NCBI RefSeq assembly: GCF_033783015.1
Contig: NZ_CP123907.1
Coordinates: 1,054,001 to 1,118,000, forward strand
From: Corynebacterium sp. 21KM1197
GTDB lineage: Bacteria > Actinomycetota > Actinomycetes > Mycobacteriales > Mycobacteriaceae
DNA length: 64,000 nt
Reading direction: 5' to 3'
In this document: positions 28,587-40,040 of the stretch, one piece after another
Numbering within the stretch: the first letter of the stretch is position 1
Layout of the letters: every line of letters starts with the position of its first letter
Position numbers and translations under genes: made by a program
Notes under the pieces: generated by a model
Told to the model about the DNA's origin: nothing
What the model saw: only the letters and a program-made list of their open reading frames with translations
The model's database searches: none

Positions 28587-29485
28587 TGCTGGATAAGCAT
28601 GACGCGCTGCTTTTTGATCTCGATGGCACCGTGTGGCACGGGGATACCCCGATCCCGGAGGCCGTCGAGGCCTTGCGCGGCCTCGATCCCATCTATTTGA
28701 CGAATAATGCCTCCAAGTCCCCGGCGGAGGTGCAGAAGAAACTGCGCGGCATGGGGCTGCCCACCGGAACGGTGCTGACCTCCGCGCAGGCGGCGATTGG
28801 TCTGGCCGTAGAACTGGAACCGGGCGCGCGGGTATTGATCCTCGGGGCACCGTCCTTCCGGGACTTGGCGCGGGAGGCGGGCCTGCGGGTCGTCGATAGT
28901 GCGGATGAGGAACCCCAGGTGGTGCTGCACGGACACGACCCGGAAACTGGCTGGGCGCAGCTTTCTGAGGCCGCCTTGGCTATTCGGCGCGGGGCGCGAT
29001 ACATCGCCTCCAATCGGGATACCTCGTTGCCCTCGGAGCGGGGTTTGTTGGTGGGCAATGGCTCGATGGTGGCGGCGGTGGAGTCGGCCACCGGGATACG
29101 GGCGATCGCGGCCGGGAAACCGGAGACGCGCATGTTTGAGCAGGCCGCGCGGCACGCCAAGAGCCCCCTGGTGATCGGGGATCGCCTGGATACCGATATT
29201 GCAGGGGGCAACGCGGCGGGCATGGCCACGCTGCACGTGCTCACCGGGGTTTCGGGCGTATCCGATCTCCTGGCCGCCCCGCCGGAGCAGCGCCCCACCT
29301 ATGTGGCGGAGGATATGAGTGCCTTGCACAGCGACGCCAACCTGCGTCCGGGACCTCGGGAAGGTGCCACTGCCTACCGCCAGGGTGACGTTGTGGTGGT
29401 AGAAGGCGAAACCGCCCATCAGCGCCTCCTGGCGGCCCTGCCGGTGGCGTGGGAGGGGCCGTTCTCGGAGATCAGGGGACTATGA
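28583..29485 (+). CDS. HAD-family sugar-phosphate phosphatase (NagD-like)
   Basis: This 300-residue protein has all HAD motifs: DLDGTVWHG (nucleophile Asp, residue ~13), the LTNNASKS motif II (~40), and IGDRLDTDIAGG motif IV (~213), with a type IIA cap in between (residues ~80-180). Such enzymes dephosphorylate small phosphorylated metabolites, for example glycerol-3-phosphate in the M. tuberculosis homologue Rv1692; substrate here is unproven. ATG overlaps the previous stop by 4 bases; translation is coupled. A 44-residue ORF follows. Confidence 0.9.
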   Translation: MMLDKHDALLFDLDGTVWHGDTPIPEAVEALRGLDPIYLTNNASKSPAEVQKKLRGMGLPTGTVLTSAQAAIGLAVELEPGARVLILGAPSFRDLAREAGLRVVDSADEEPQVVLHGHDPETGWAQLSEAALAIRRGARYIASNRDTSLPSERGLLVGNGSMVAAVESATGIRAIAAGKPETRMFEQAARHAKSPLVIGDRLDTDIAGGNAAGMATLHVLTGVSGVSDLLAAPPEQRPTYVAEDMSALHSDANLRPGPREGATAYRQGDVVVVEGETAHQRLLAALPVAWEGPFSEIRGL

Positions 29486-29616
29486 CCCCGGAGGAATTGC
29501 AGGGGGAACTGCACGAGGCATTGCGCCAACCCGCCGCTACCCTGGAGGCGGAGGCCGATATTTTGGAGCGGGCTCATGAGATTTTGCAGGGCGCTCTGAA
29601 GGGAAAGGAAGGCTAA
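29482..29616 (+). CDS. Conserved 44-residue protein between HAD and tlyA
   Basis: ATG at 29482 overlaps the HAD stop codon, and the TAA overlaps the tlyA ATG by one base, so the ORF fits exactly between two real genes. The product is a small acidic helical peptide starting MTPEELQGELHEALRQPA and ending LQGALKGKEG. M. tuberculosis has a small gene (Rv1693) in the same position, from memory. No domain is recognised; it may be a heptad-like helix that binds a neighbour's product. Function unknown. Confidence 0.75.
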   Translation: MTPEELQGELHEALRQPAATLEAEADILERAHEILQGALKGKEG

Positions 29617-30404
29617 TGCGCAGGAGGTTGGACGCGGAACTTGTGCGCCGCAAGATCGCGCGCTCGCGGGAGCAGGCGGTGGAGATGATTCGCTCCGGCC
29701 GCGTGGTGGTGGGGGGATTCCCTGCGCACAAACCGGCCACCGTGGTGGAGGAGGGAGCCTCCATTCGCGTGGAGGGGAGCGAGGAGGATACCTGGGCCTC
29801 GCGCGGGGCGCACAAACTCATCGGGGCCCTGGATGCCTTTGGCGTGGACCCCACCGGAAAGCGCGTACTTGATGCGGGAGCCTCCACGGGGGGATTCACC
29901 GACGTGCTGCTGCGCCGGGGCGCGCGCGAGGTGGTGGCCGTGGACGTGGGATACGGGCAACTAATCTGGCGGCTGCAAAACGATCCCAGGGTGCGGGTGC
30001 ATGACCGCACCAACGTGCGCTCCCTAACACCCGAGCAGATCGGCGGCCCCTGCGAGATGATGGTGGGCGATCTCTCCTTTATCTCTCTGCGCCTGGTGCT
30101 TCCGGCCCTGGCGCAGTGCGTCACCGGCGATCTCTTTCCCATGGTCAAGCCGCAGTTTGAGGTGGGCAAGGAGCGCCTGGGCAGCGGCGGGGTGGTGCGC
30201 AGCGCGGCCCTGCGGGCGGAGGTAACCGAGCAGGTGGCCCGGGAGGCGCAGGAATTGGGGCTGGGTCTGCGGCAGGTGGTGGCCTCGCCGCTGCCGGGCC
30301 CGCAGGGCAACGTGGAGTTCTTCCTATGGCTGACCAAGGGGGCTCCCCCGGCGAAGAACGTGACGGAGATGGTGGCGCAAGCCGTAGCGGAAGGGCCGCA
30401 ATAA
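29616..30404 (+). CDS. tlyA: TlyA-family rRNA 2'-O-methyltransferase
   Basis: TlyA proteins methylate the ribose of C1409 in 16S and, in mycobacteria, C1920 in 23S rRNA. The 262-residue protein has an N-terminal S4 RNA-binding domain (residues ~1-62, [20 protein letters not shown]) and an FtsJ-like SAM domain with [22 protein letters not shown] (~83) and [15 protein letters not shown] (~175). ATG overlaps the previous TAA by one base, and the TAA overlaps the nadK ATG by one base. In mycobacteria loss of tlyA gives capreomycin resistance. Confidence 0.94.
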   Translation: MRRRLDAELVRRKIARSREQAVEMIRSGRVVVGGFPAHKPATVVEEGASIRVEGSEEDTWASRGAHKLIGALDAFGVDPTGKRVLDAGASTGGFTDVLLRRGAREVVAVDVGYGQLIWRLQNDPRVRVHDRTNVRSLTPEQIGGPCEMMVGDLSFISLRLVLPALAQCVTGDLFPMVKPQFEVGKERLGSGGVVRSAALRAEVTEQVAREAQELGLGLRQVVASPLPGPQGNVEFFLWLTKGAPPAKNVTEMVAQAVAEGPQ

Positions 30405-31237
30405 TGCGTGAGGTAGTGCTGGTTCCCCCGATGGGCAATAACGCCGAGGCCGCGCAGCGCGCGGCGGAGCTGCTTTCCACGGGAAATATCAGGGTGCGGT
30501 CCCCCCGCGCGGGAGTGAGCGCGGACGTGGAGCTGGTGCTGGTTCTCGGCGGCGATGGCACGTTTTTGCGCGCCGCCGACCTGGCCCATGAGGCGGATGT
30601 GCCGGTCTTGGGCATCAACCTCGGGCACGTGGGATTCCTGGCGGAGTGGGAGGCCGAATCCCTAGAGGAGGCCGTGGGGAAGGTGATCGACCGCGACTAT
30701 CGGGTGGAGGATCGCATGACCATCGACGCCACCGTGCTCTCCGAATCGCTCGCCCCCATCGCCCACGGCTGGGCGCTCAACGAGGTGAGCATTGAGAACG
30801 TGCACCGCCACGGGGTGTTGGACGCCAGCCTAGAGGTGGACGGCCGCCCGGTGAGTTCCTTTGGCTGCGATGGCATCCTGATCTCCACCCCCACGGGGTC
30901 CACGGCCTATGCCTTTTCCGCCGGGGGGCCGGTGCTGTGGCCGGAACTGGACGCGATCCTGGTGGTGCCCAATAACGCCCACGCGCTTTTTACCAAGCCC
31001 CTGGTGATGAGTCCCCATTCCACGGCGGCGGTGGAATCGCTGTCCTCGGCGCGGGTGGTCATGGACGGGTTCCGCGAGGTCACCATGCCCGCTGGCTCAC
31101 GGGTGGAGGTGGCGCGCGGGGCGCGCCCCGTGCGCTGGGTGCGGCTGGATGATTCCCCCTTTGCGGATCGGCTGGTATCCAAATTAGATCTTCCGGTGCA
31201 GGGCTGGCGTGGTAGGAAGGATAACCATGCTGGCTGA
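30404..31237 (+). CDS. nadK: NAD kinase
   Basis: NadK makes NADP from NAD using ATP or polyphosphate. The 277-residue protein shows the [13 protein letters not shown] motif (residue ~50), [15 protein letters not shown] (~70) and the second conserved region [21 protein letters not shown] (~158). The N-terminal region before GGDG is about 30 residues shorter than I recall for actinobacterial NadK, but catalytic motifs are intact. The start overlaps tlyA by one base; the end overlaps recN by 11. Confidence 0.94.
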   Translation: MREVVLVPPMGNNAEAAQRAAELLSTGNIRVRSPRAGVSADVELVLVLGGDGTFLRAADLAHEADVPVLGINLGHVGFLAEWEAESLEEAVGKVIDRDYRVEDRMTIDATVLSESLAPIAHGWALNEVSIENVHRHGVLDASLEVDGRPVSSFGCDGILISTPTGSTAYAFSAGGPVLWPELDAILVVPNNAHALFTKPLVMSPHSTAAVESLSSARVVMDGFREVTMPAGSRVEVARGARPVRWVRLDDSPFADRLVSKLDLPVQGWRGRKDNHAG

Positions 31238-32921
31238 ACTGACCATCGAAAATCTCGGCGTGATTCCGCGCGCCACCACGGAACTCAGTCCCGGCCTGAC
31301 GGTGCTCACGGGTGAGACGGGAGCGGGTAAAACAATGGTGGTCACCGGGTTGCGCCTGCTCACGGGGGGTCGGGCGGATGCCTCCCGAATCCGCAACGGC
31401 GCCAAGAAGGCCGTGGTGGAGGGGCGTTTTATCGCGGGCGCGGAGGGCGCGGCCGTGGTGGAGGAGGCCGGAGGGGAACCGGATGAGAACGGGGAGTTCA
31501 TCGCCTCGCGCACCGTCTCCGGCAGCCGCTCCCGTGCTCATCTGGGCGGGCGTTCCGTTCCGGCGGCCACGCTCACGGCCTTTACCCAAGGATTACTGAC
31601 CATCCACGGGCAGAACGATCAGTTGCGCCTGCGCGCCCCCGAACAGCAGCGGGAGGCCCTGGACAGGTACGCGCACATCGACCTTGGGGACTATCACCGC
31701 GCCTATCAGAGGTGGAAAGAACTAGAACGCGATCTGCGCAGGCGCACGCAGTCGCGCCGCGAGTTGGCGCAGGAATCGGATCGCCTGCAATTTGCGCTCA
31801 AGGAGATTGACGCCGTGGACCCCCAGCCGGGGGAGGAGGCGGAATTGCTGGCCCTGGTGCGTCGCTTGCAGGACGTCGATAGCCTGCGCGAGCAGGCCAC
31901 CCTGGCGCTGGCGGCTATCGACGGCGCGGAGGCCTTCGGGGAGACGGACGAATCCGACCCCGCCTCCACGCTCCTGGGGCGCGCCGCGAGCGCGCTGACC
32001 GGCGACCCCGTTCTGGAGGAACTGGGGGAGCGTCTTTCCGGGATTACCGCGGCGCTGGGAGAGATCACGGCGGAATTGGGGGCCTTTCTCTCCGAGTTGC
32101 CCACCGATCCCGAGGCGCTAGAGACAGCCTTGCAGCGTCAGTATCAGTTGAAGTCGCTCACCCGGAAGTACGCCCCGGACATTGAGGGGGTGATCGCCTG
32201 GCAGGATAAGGCCCGGGAGAGGCTTTCCCGCATGGATACCTCCATGGAGGCGTTGGAGGAATTGAAAAAGAGCACCCGCGAGGCATACGAGGCGGTGCTT
32301 GAGGAGGGCAAAAAGATCAGCGCGGTGCGATACCGGGCGGCGCGCAACCTCGGCCGGAACGTCTCCACCGAACTGCACGGTTTGGCCATGCCCAAGGCGC
32401 AACTCATCGTGGACATTCGCACCGGGGAGCCCGGCCCCCAGGGGCTGGATGAGGTGGCGCTCTTTCTGGCCGCCAACCCGGAGGCCCCGCCTCGCCCCTT
32501 GGACGCCGCGGCCTCCGGCGGTGAGTTGTCCCGCGTGATGTTGGCCCTTGAGGTGGTGCTGGCGGGGGTATCGCCGGGCACCACCCTGGTATTCGATGAG
32601 GTCGATGCCGGCGTGGGCGGGCGCGCGGCGATGGAAATTGGGCGTCGATTAGCCCGCCTGGCGCAGCACAATCAGGTGATCGCGGTGACCCACCTGCCCC
32701 AGGTCGCGGCCTACGCCGATACCCACCTGCACGTGGCCAAGGACGATACCGTTACCTCCGGGGTGGAAACGCTCACCGGGCAGCGGCGAGTGGAGGAACT
32801 CGCGCGTATGCTCGCCGGGCTGGTGGACGCCACGGGCCTGGCGCACGCGGCGGAACTATTGGAACGAGCACAGGAATTTTCCCGCGCGCCTTCACCACTT
32901 GAGGGCGGCAACGCGCAATGA
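31227..32921 (+). CDS. recN: DNA repair protein RecN
   Basis: RecN is an SMC-like ATPase that acts early in double-strand break repair. The 564-residue protein has Walker [12 protein letters not shown] (residue ~30), a long coiled-coil centre (~160-370), the signature [14 protein letters not shown] (~430) and Walker [16 protein letters not shown] (~453). ATG at 31227 has GGAAGGA upstream and gives the conserved [12 protein letters not shown] start. It lies inside the 3' end of nadK. Confidence 0.95.
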   Translation: MLAELTIENLGVIPRATTELSPGLTVLTGETGAGKTMVVTGLRLLTGGRADASRIRNGAKKAVVEGRFIAGAEGAAVVEEAGGEPDENGEFIASRTVSGSRSRAHLGGRSVPAATLTAFTQGLLTIHGQNDQLRLRAPEQQREALDRYAHIDLGDYHRAYQRWKELERDLRRRTQSRRELAQESDRLQFALKEIDAVDPQPGEEAELLALVRRLQDVDSLREQATLALAAIDGAEAFGETDESDPASTLLGRAASALTGDPVLEELGERLSGITAALGEITAELGAFLSELPTDPEALETALQRQYQLKSLTRKYAPDIEGVIAWQDKARERLSRMDTSMEALEELKKSTREAYEAVLEEGKKISAVRYRAARNLGRNVSTELHGLAMPKAQLIVDIRTGEPGPQGLDEVALFLAANPEAPPRPLDAAASGGELSRVMLALEVVLAGVSPGTTLVFDEVDAGVGGRAAMEIGRRLARLAQHNQVIAVTHLPQVAAYADTHLHVAKDDTVTSGVETLTGQRRVEELARMLAGLVDATGLAHAAELLERAQEFSRAPSPLEGGNAQ

Positions 32922-32929
32922 TGTGACGC

Positions 32930-34105
32930 ATGAGTCTGTTCTCCCGCAAAGACGATCTCCCCGGTCAGCACGGGGTAGTGCGCGATTGCACCCCCCAGGG
33001 CAAGGGCCTCAAGCGCTTCTCCCCGGGGGACATCGCGGTGATCGATGCCTCGGACATCTCGCGCCGCCTTGCGCAGGACCTCATCGACCTTCAGCCCTCC
33101 GTGGTCATCAATAAGGCCGCCTTTAGCACCGGGGCCGTGCCCAACTTTGGCCCCACCATGCTGCTGGACGCCTCCATCACCCTGATTGATTCCGCCGGTT
33201 CCCTGGGCGGCTTGCGCGATGGTAAAAAAGCTCGGGTATCGGATGAGGGCGGGATCTACCACGGGGACAAGCACCTTGGCGATGGCCACGTGGTCACCCG
33301 CGCGGAGGCGGAAAAGTCCTTCAACGAGGCTCAGCAATCCCTGGTGGAGCGCATGGAGGCCTACTTTGGCAACACCGTGGAGTTCCTGAACACGGAGGCC
33401 CCGCTTCTGGTGGACGGGCTGGGTATTCCCGATACCGGCGAGGAGATTCGCGGGCGCAAGACCCTGGTGGTCAGCCCCGGTGCGCGCCATCGGGAGCAGA
33501 TCGAGGCGCTGCGCTACTTCATCCGCGAGTACGAGCCGTACATCGTGGGTGTGGAGGGCGCGGCCGATACCCTGGTGGAGATGGGATACCGCCCGCACCT
33601 CATCGTGGGCAATCCCGTGAACGTGGGAGCGGAGACGCTGCGCAGCGGCGCGCGGGTGGTGCTGCCCGCCGATGCCGATGGCCACGCCTCCGGTCTGGAG
33701 CGCATCCAGGACCTGGGCATCGGCGCGATGACCTTCCCCGCGGCCACGGATTCCGCCACTGACCTTGCCCTGCTCCTGGTGGAGTACCACGGCGCGGAGT
33801 TGATCGTGAACGCCGGTGCGCCGCTGAGCCTGGACGGCATGTTTGCCGGGAAGCACAACCCTGCGGCCCTGGTCACGCGGGCCAAGGTGGGCACCAAGTT
33901 GGTGGACGCCGAGGCCGTGGCGAACCTCTACATCGTGCCCGCCAGCGGGGGAATCGCCTGGCTGTGGGCGATCCTCGGCGTGCTCGTGGCGTGCGCGGCC
34001 ATCGTGCTGATCGCGGGCATGGGCGGGGCGGGGACCTTTAGCGATAACCTCATCGACACCTGGAATAACCTGGCGCTGACCGTCCAGGGCTGGTTTAAGG
34101 AGTAA
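32930..34105 (+). CDS. steA: Cell-separation protein SteA
   Basis: This 391-residue protein matches the family described in C. glutamicum as SteA, which with SteB helps daughter-cell separation at the septum by recruiting a peptidoglycan hydrolase. Seen here: a cytoplasmic domain with VVINKAAFSTGAVPNFGP (residues ~46-65), a Rossmann-like part with KTLVVSPGARHREQIEAL (~178), and one C-terminal transmembrane helix (WLWAILGVLVACAAIVLIAGMG, ~342-365). steB follows after 3 bases. No Shine-Dalgarno is visible; AATGAT 7 bases before ATG hints at a leaderless start. Confidence 0.85.
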   Translation: MSLFSRKDDLPGQHGVVRDCTPQGKGLKRFSPGDIAVIDASDISRRLAQDLIDLQPSVVINKAAFSTGAVPNFGPTMLLDASITLIDSAGSLGGLRDGKKARVSDEGGIYHGDKHLGDGHVVTRAEAEKSFNEAQQSLVERMEAYFGNTVEFLNTEAPLLVDGLGIPDTGEEIRGRKTLVVSPGARHREQIEALRYFIREYEPYIVGVEGAADTLVEMGYRPHLIVGNPVNVGAETLRSGARVVLPADADGHASGLERIQDLGIGAMTFPAATDSATDLALLLVEYHGAELIVNAGAPLSLDGMFAGKHNPAALVTRAKVGTKLVDAEAVANLYIVPASGGIAWLWAILGVLVACAAIVLIAGMGGAGTFSDNLIDTWNNLALTVQGWFKE

Positions 34106-34108
34106 CGC

Positions 34109-34855
34109 ATGGCAAAGGCAGGACTGGTTATTGCGGGGCTGGGCTTTGGCGTGGCCCTGGGGTCCGCCCTGGGCGCCTATGTGCTCGCCCCGGTGGATCA
34201 CACGGACGATAAGGCGGTGGCGGCCGCGGAAGCCGATGCCCAGCGCAGCGCGGAAGAGGCGCGAGCGTCCAACGATGTGGTGGGGTCCCTCGCGCCCGCC
34301 GCGTTGGCAGGTTCCCTGGACCAGCGCCCCGTGCTCATCTTCGCCACCAACGACGCTGCGGAGCGGGCCGTGGCGGTGCGGGATTGGCTGAATCAAGCGG
34401 GGGCTATCGACGCCGGTCAGATCAATCTGGAGTCCCGGTTCACGGATCAGGAGGGGGCGGATAGCCTCAAGACCATCGTGACCAACACGCTCCCGGCCGG
34501 GGCACAACTCTCCGAGAACAGCCTCGATCCCGGCACCCACGCCGGCGAGGCACTGGGCTCGGCGCTCATGCTCAACCCGGAAACGGGCGAGCCGCAGTCC
34601 ACCGTGGACGAGCGTGCCGATCTGCTCACCGCTTTGCGCGACGCGGGCTTCCTTTCCTACGCCAGCGGCACGATTCTTCCCGCCCAGGGGATCGTGGTGC
34701 TCAGCGGGCACGAGGAGGGCTTTGCGGAACACAGCCTGGAAAGCTTCGCCGCAGCACTGCACACGCGCGGCAATGCGGTGACTCGCGCCTCCGACCCGGA
34801 TAGCGTGTCTGAGCAGGTCAGCGTGGTATTGAGGCTGCGCGATATGTTAAGCTGA
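34109..34855 (+). CDS. steB: SteB / MctB-family membrane protein
   Basis: This 248-residue protein has one N-terminal membrane helix (GLVIAGLGFGVALGSALGAYVLAP, residues ~5-28), then a coiled segment and an extracytoplasmic domain. The family includes M. tuberculosis Rv1698 (MctB, reported in copper homeostasis and as a porin) and C. glutamicum SteB, partner of SteA in cell separation. Given the immediate neighbour steA, the SteB role is the better guess here. ATG has AAGGAG eight bases upstream. Confidence 0.82.
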   Translation: MAKAGLVIAGLGFGVALGSALGAYVLAPVDHTDDKAVAAAEADAQRSAEEARASNDVVGSLAPAALAGSLDQRPVLIFATNDAAERAVAVRDWLNQAGAIDAGQINLESRFTDQEGADSLKTIVTNTLPAGAQLSENSLDPGTHAGEALGSALMLNPETGEPQSTVDERADLLTALRDAGFLSYASGTILPAQGIVVLSGHEEGFAEHSLESFAAALHTRGNAVTRASDPDSVSEQVSVVLRLRDMLS

Positions 34856-37015
<2,160 letters not shown>

Positions 37016-37041
<26 letters not shown>

Positions 37042-37873
37042 CCACCTGGCGGTGGAGCGTGGGCTAAGCCAGAACACGCTGAGCAATTATCGGCGTGATG
37101 TGCAGCGCTACCTGGATTGGCTGGATAAACCCCTGTCCGAGGTGACCAAGACGGATGTGGAGGCCTACGTGGCCGATCTTCAGCGCGGCGGACTTTCCAC
37201 GGCGTCCGCGGGGAGGGCCCTGGTGGTGGCCCGAGGCCTGCACCGCTTTGGGGTAGAGGAAGGCGTGCTGGACGTGGATGTGGCCAGGGAGGTCTCTCCG
37301 CCGGCCACCGGGCAGCACCTGCCGGATACCTGGACGATCGAGGAGGTGGGAAAACTCCTCGACTCTATCCCGCATGAGACTCCGGTGGATCTGCGGGATC
37401 GGGCGTTGCTGGAATTGCTTTATGCCACGGGTGCGCGCATCTCCGAGGTGGTGGCCCTGGACGTAGACGATATAGACGAGATGCTGGTGCTCACCGGCAA
37501 GGGTTCTAAACAACGCATGGTGCCCGTGGGGGGCGTGGCCCTGCGCGCGGTGGAGGCATACCTGGTGCGAGGCCGTGCGGCTTTTCAACCGCGCGTCCAT
37601 GCGCTGCTGCTGAACCGGCGCGGTGGGCGGTTATCGCGCCAGAGCAGTTGGGCGGTGCTCAAAGGGCGCGCGGAAGCCGCGGGGATGAAGAAGCATATTT
37701 CCCCGCATACCCTGCGGCATAGCTTTGCCACGCACCTCCTCGAAGGCGGTGCGGACGTGCGCGTGGTGCAGGAACTCCTCGGTCATTCCTCCGTGACTAC
37801 CACTCAGATTTACACCCACGTCACCGCGGATAGCCTGCGGTCTGCCTGGCGGCAAGCGCACCCTCGCGCCTAG
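37016..37873 (+). CDS. xerD: Site-specific tyrosine recombinase XerD
   Basis: XerD with XerC resolves chromosome dimers at dif. The 285-residue protein has an N-terminal SAM-like DNA-binding domain ([25 protein letters not shown], residues ~12-36) and a catalytic domain with Arg in [11 protein letters not shown] (~142), [15 protein letters not shown] (~233) and the Tyr in TTTQIYTHV (~265). ATG at 37016 has GAGGAGG eight bases upstream; a longer frame back to 36938 is not conserved. Its 3' end overlaps the converging HNH gene by 53 bases. Confidence 0.95.
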
Positions 37874-38969
37874 CCTTTCGCCACTGGGCTATGCTGCGCG
37901 CCCAGCGGGCACCGGGAGCGGAAAGCGGGCCGCTGGGGGCGCTGACCTGCCAGCGACCGTTGGGCAGTATCCACACGATGATTCCGGTGGACTCATCGAG
38001 CAGGTAGCGCACGATGCCATCGGTTTTCATGTTGTGGTGGTGCTGGCAGAGGGAAGCGAGATTCCCGGCGGAGGTGGGGCCGCCATCCTCCCAATTCACC
38101 CGGTGGTCTAGTTGGCAGGCGCGGGCTTGGCAACCGGGGAAGCGGCAGCGCCCATCGCGGCCCTGGACGTATCGCTTGAGGGCGGCGGTGGCGTTGTGGG
38201 CGCGGGTGGATTCGCGCCTGGCCTGAGTGGGGCGGGCCTGATTCTTCCAGAATCCCTCGCGGTGGGTGGGGAGCCAATCTGCCGTGGCGCTCGACCAGAC
38301 GGGGGCGTTTTCGATGTCCGTGGCCTGATAGAGATTCACCGTGACCGTGGTGGTGATGCTGCCCCGGAGGAGGCCGGTGAAGGCCTCCACGGGGGAACAA
38401 CCGGTGGTGGAGGTGACGTTGGTGATGGCCTTTTCCACCCACATGCCAAGATCCTTGGGCAGGTAGGCGGTGATCCGGGTGCCCTCGTTGAGCATGTGCT
38501 CGATGCTGAAGTCTCCGGGATCGGCGGCTGTGGGGAAGCCGAGGAGTTCATCGAGGATACGGCGCAGGCGCTTCCTGATTTCCGTGGTGGTGGGCATGGC
38601 CTGCGCCGGTGCGGTAGGGGTGAGCAGGGAGGTGAGGGCGGCGTCGATAAGCGGGTAGTGCTCGGGCGAGGCTATGAGGAGCTCGTTGCCGATGGCGGTG
38701 ATTCGTTCCCTGTCCAAGTGGAAGAGCTGGTTTTGGAGGGCGTGCAGGCGGGGGAGTCTGCGCAGGGTGTAGATGCCTACGAAAAGTGAATCCCGGAGCG
38801 TGGAGGGTGCCTTGCCGGTGGAGCGGCTGAGGGTGCTGAGCGCTATGCGGGTGTCCTGATCCTCCGGCGGGAGTAGGTCCTCCCAGAGGAGGTATTCCTC
38901 CTTGCGGATGCGTGCGTAGGCGCGGGCTACTGGGTCGGTGTGATCGCAGGTAGAGAAGTAATACTCCAT
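37821..38969 (-). CDS. HNH endonuclease / DUF222 (13E12-type) protein
   Basis: This 382-residue protein has a long alpha-helical DUF222-like N-terminal region and a C-terminal HNH motif: [20 protein letters not shown], then [20 protein letters not shown] (residues ~270-320), with CxxC and H-x-x-N-W positions present. Such 13E12 proteins are frequent, often multicopy, in actinobacteria, and their function is unknown. The ATG has a GGGGG site upstream and a very good promoter (TTGACC-17-TAGAAT). Its end overlaps xerD tail to tail. M. tuberculosis also has a 13E12-type gene just after xerD (Rv1702c, from memory). Confidence 0.85.
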   Translation of the reverse strand: MEYYFSTCDHTDPVARAYARIRKEEYLLWEDLLPPEDQDTRIALSTLSRSTGKAPSTLRDSLFVGIYTLRRLPRLHALQNQLFHLDRERITAIGNELLIASPEHYPLIDAALTSLLTPTAPAQAMPTTTEIRKRLRRILDELLGFPTAADPGDFSIEHMLNEGTRITAYLPKDLGMWVEKAITNVTSTTGCSPVEAFTGLLRGSITTTVTVNLYQATDIENAPVWSSATADWLPTHREGFWKNQARPTQARRESTRAHNATAALKRYVQGRDGRCRFPGCQARACQLDHRVNWEDGGPTSAGNLASLCQHHHNMKTDGIVRYLLDESTGIIVWILPNGRWQVSAPSGPLSAPGARWARSIAQWRKARREGALAARQTAGYPR

Positions 38970-38995
38970 GATGGTCCCCCTAGTCTTTGCTTCCC

Positions 38996-39024
38996 ATTCT
39001 AACCAAGCCCATGTATTAGGTCAA
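38996..39024 (-). promoter_or_regulatory. Promoter of the HNH/DUF222 gene
   Basis: On the minus strand TTGACC (39024-39019), a 17-base spacer and TAGAAT (39001-38996) form a near-consensus sigma-A promoter about 27 bases before the start codon. Confidence 0.75.
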
Positions 39025-39093
39025 GTGTTCGATTTTCGGCAGTGTTTGAGCAGGTTGAATGTGAAATTAGGAACTGGTGTTCTATCTATAGGT

Positions 39094-39109
39094 CAAGTCC
39101 ATGGACTTG
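39094..39109. promoter_or_regulatory. 16-base perfect palindrome upstream of pldP
   Basis: CAAGTCCATGGACTTG is fully self-complementary and lies in the 219-base gap between the HNH and pldP genes, about 80 bases before pldP. The AGGTCAAGT preceding it also occurs at 39018, where it holds the -35 of the HNH promoter. A dimeric regulator site is plausible; the regulator is unknown. Confidence 0.5.
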
Positions 39110-39188
39110 TTTCTGTATCGCCGAGGTAAAGCCTGTACTCTTTAGATCAGAAATGACACGTGTGTAGTTTCCGGTCGAGGAAGTGGGT

Positions 39189-40040
39189 ATGACTGTGGGT
39201 GATGTTGAGTCCGTTGGGCTGACTGGTCGGCCGTTGCGTGACTTGCCCGAACCTGCCCCCCTGGAAAGTCACGGCCCCGCCACCATCGTGGCCATGTGTA
39301 ACCAAAAGGGGGGCGTGGGAAAAACCACCTCCACCATCAACCTCGGGGCGTGCCTGGCGGAATTGGGGCGCAAGGTTCTCCTGGTAGACCTTGATCCCCA
39401 GGGGGCGCTATCGGCTGGGCTGGGCGTGGCGCACGAGGAACTAGACGTCACGGTCTATAACCTCCTGGTGGATAATCGCTCCAGTATCCACAGCGCCCTG
39501 CACCGCACCAGCGTGCCGGGGCTGGACCTGGTACCGGCCAATATTGATCTCTCCGCCGCGGAGATCCAGCTGGTTAATGAGGTGGGCCGGGAGCAGACCC
39601 TAGCCCGTGTGCTGCGCCCGGTGATGAAGGAATATGACTTCATCATCCTGGATTGCCAGCCCTCCCTGGGCCTGCTCACCGTCAATGCCCTGGCCTGCGC
39701 ACATGGGGTAATTATTCCGATGGAGTGCGAGTATTTCTCCCTGCGCGGCCTGGCCCTGCTGACCGATACCGTGGAAAAGGTGCGCGATCGCCTCAACTTC
39801 GATCTGGACATCATGGGGATCCTGGTCACTATGTTCGACCGGCGCACCAGTCACGCCCGCGAGGTGATGTCGCGCGTGGTGGAGGTATTTGGGGACAAGG
39901 TGTTTGATTCCGTGATTACCCGCACGGTGCGCTTCCCGGAAACCTCGGTGGCGGGCGAGCCGATCATTTCCTGGGCACCGCGCTCCCAGGGGGCGGAGCA
40001 GTATCGGGATCTGGCCAAGGAGGTCATTGAGCGGGCGTGA
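39189..40040 (+). CDS. pldP: ParA-like ATPase (PldP-type)
   Basis: This 283-residue ParA/MinD-family ATPase has a deviant Walker A CNQKGGVGKTTSTINLG (residue ~37), Walker A' LLVDLDPQGALSAGLG (~66) and Walker B FIILDCQPSLGLLTVNAL (~148). It is not the origin-proximal ParA of a parAB pair, since no parB follows; position before scpA matches the orphan ParA-like PldP of C. glutamicum and Rv1708, which have been linked to cell division. ATG at 39189 has CGAGGAAG seven bases upstream. It overlaps scpA by 4 bases. Confidence 0.85.
   Translation: MTVGDVESVGLTGRPLRDLPEPAPLESHGPATIVAMCNQKGGVGKTTSTINLGACLAELGRKVLLVDLDPQGALSAGLGVAHEELDVTVYNLLVDNRSSIHSALHRTSVPGLDLVPANIDLSAAEIQLVNEVGREQTLARVLRPVMKEYDFIILDCQPSLGLLTVNALACAHGVIIPMECEYFSLRGLALLTDTVEKVRDRLNFDLDIMGILVTMFDRRTSHAREVMSRVVEVFGDKVFDSVITRTVRFPETSVAGEPIISWAPRSQGAEQYRDLAKEVIERA

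Noticed and set aside
32711..34762. 683-residue open frame on the minus strand
   Set aside because: Antisense to recN, steA and steB; His/Gly-rich shadow translation.
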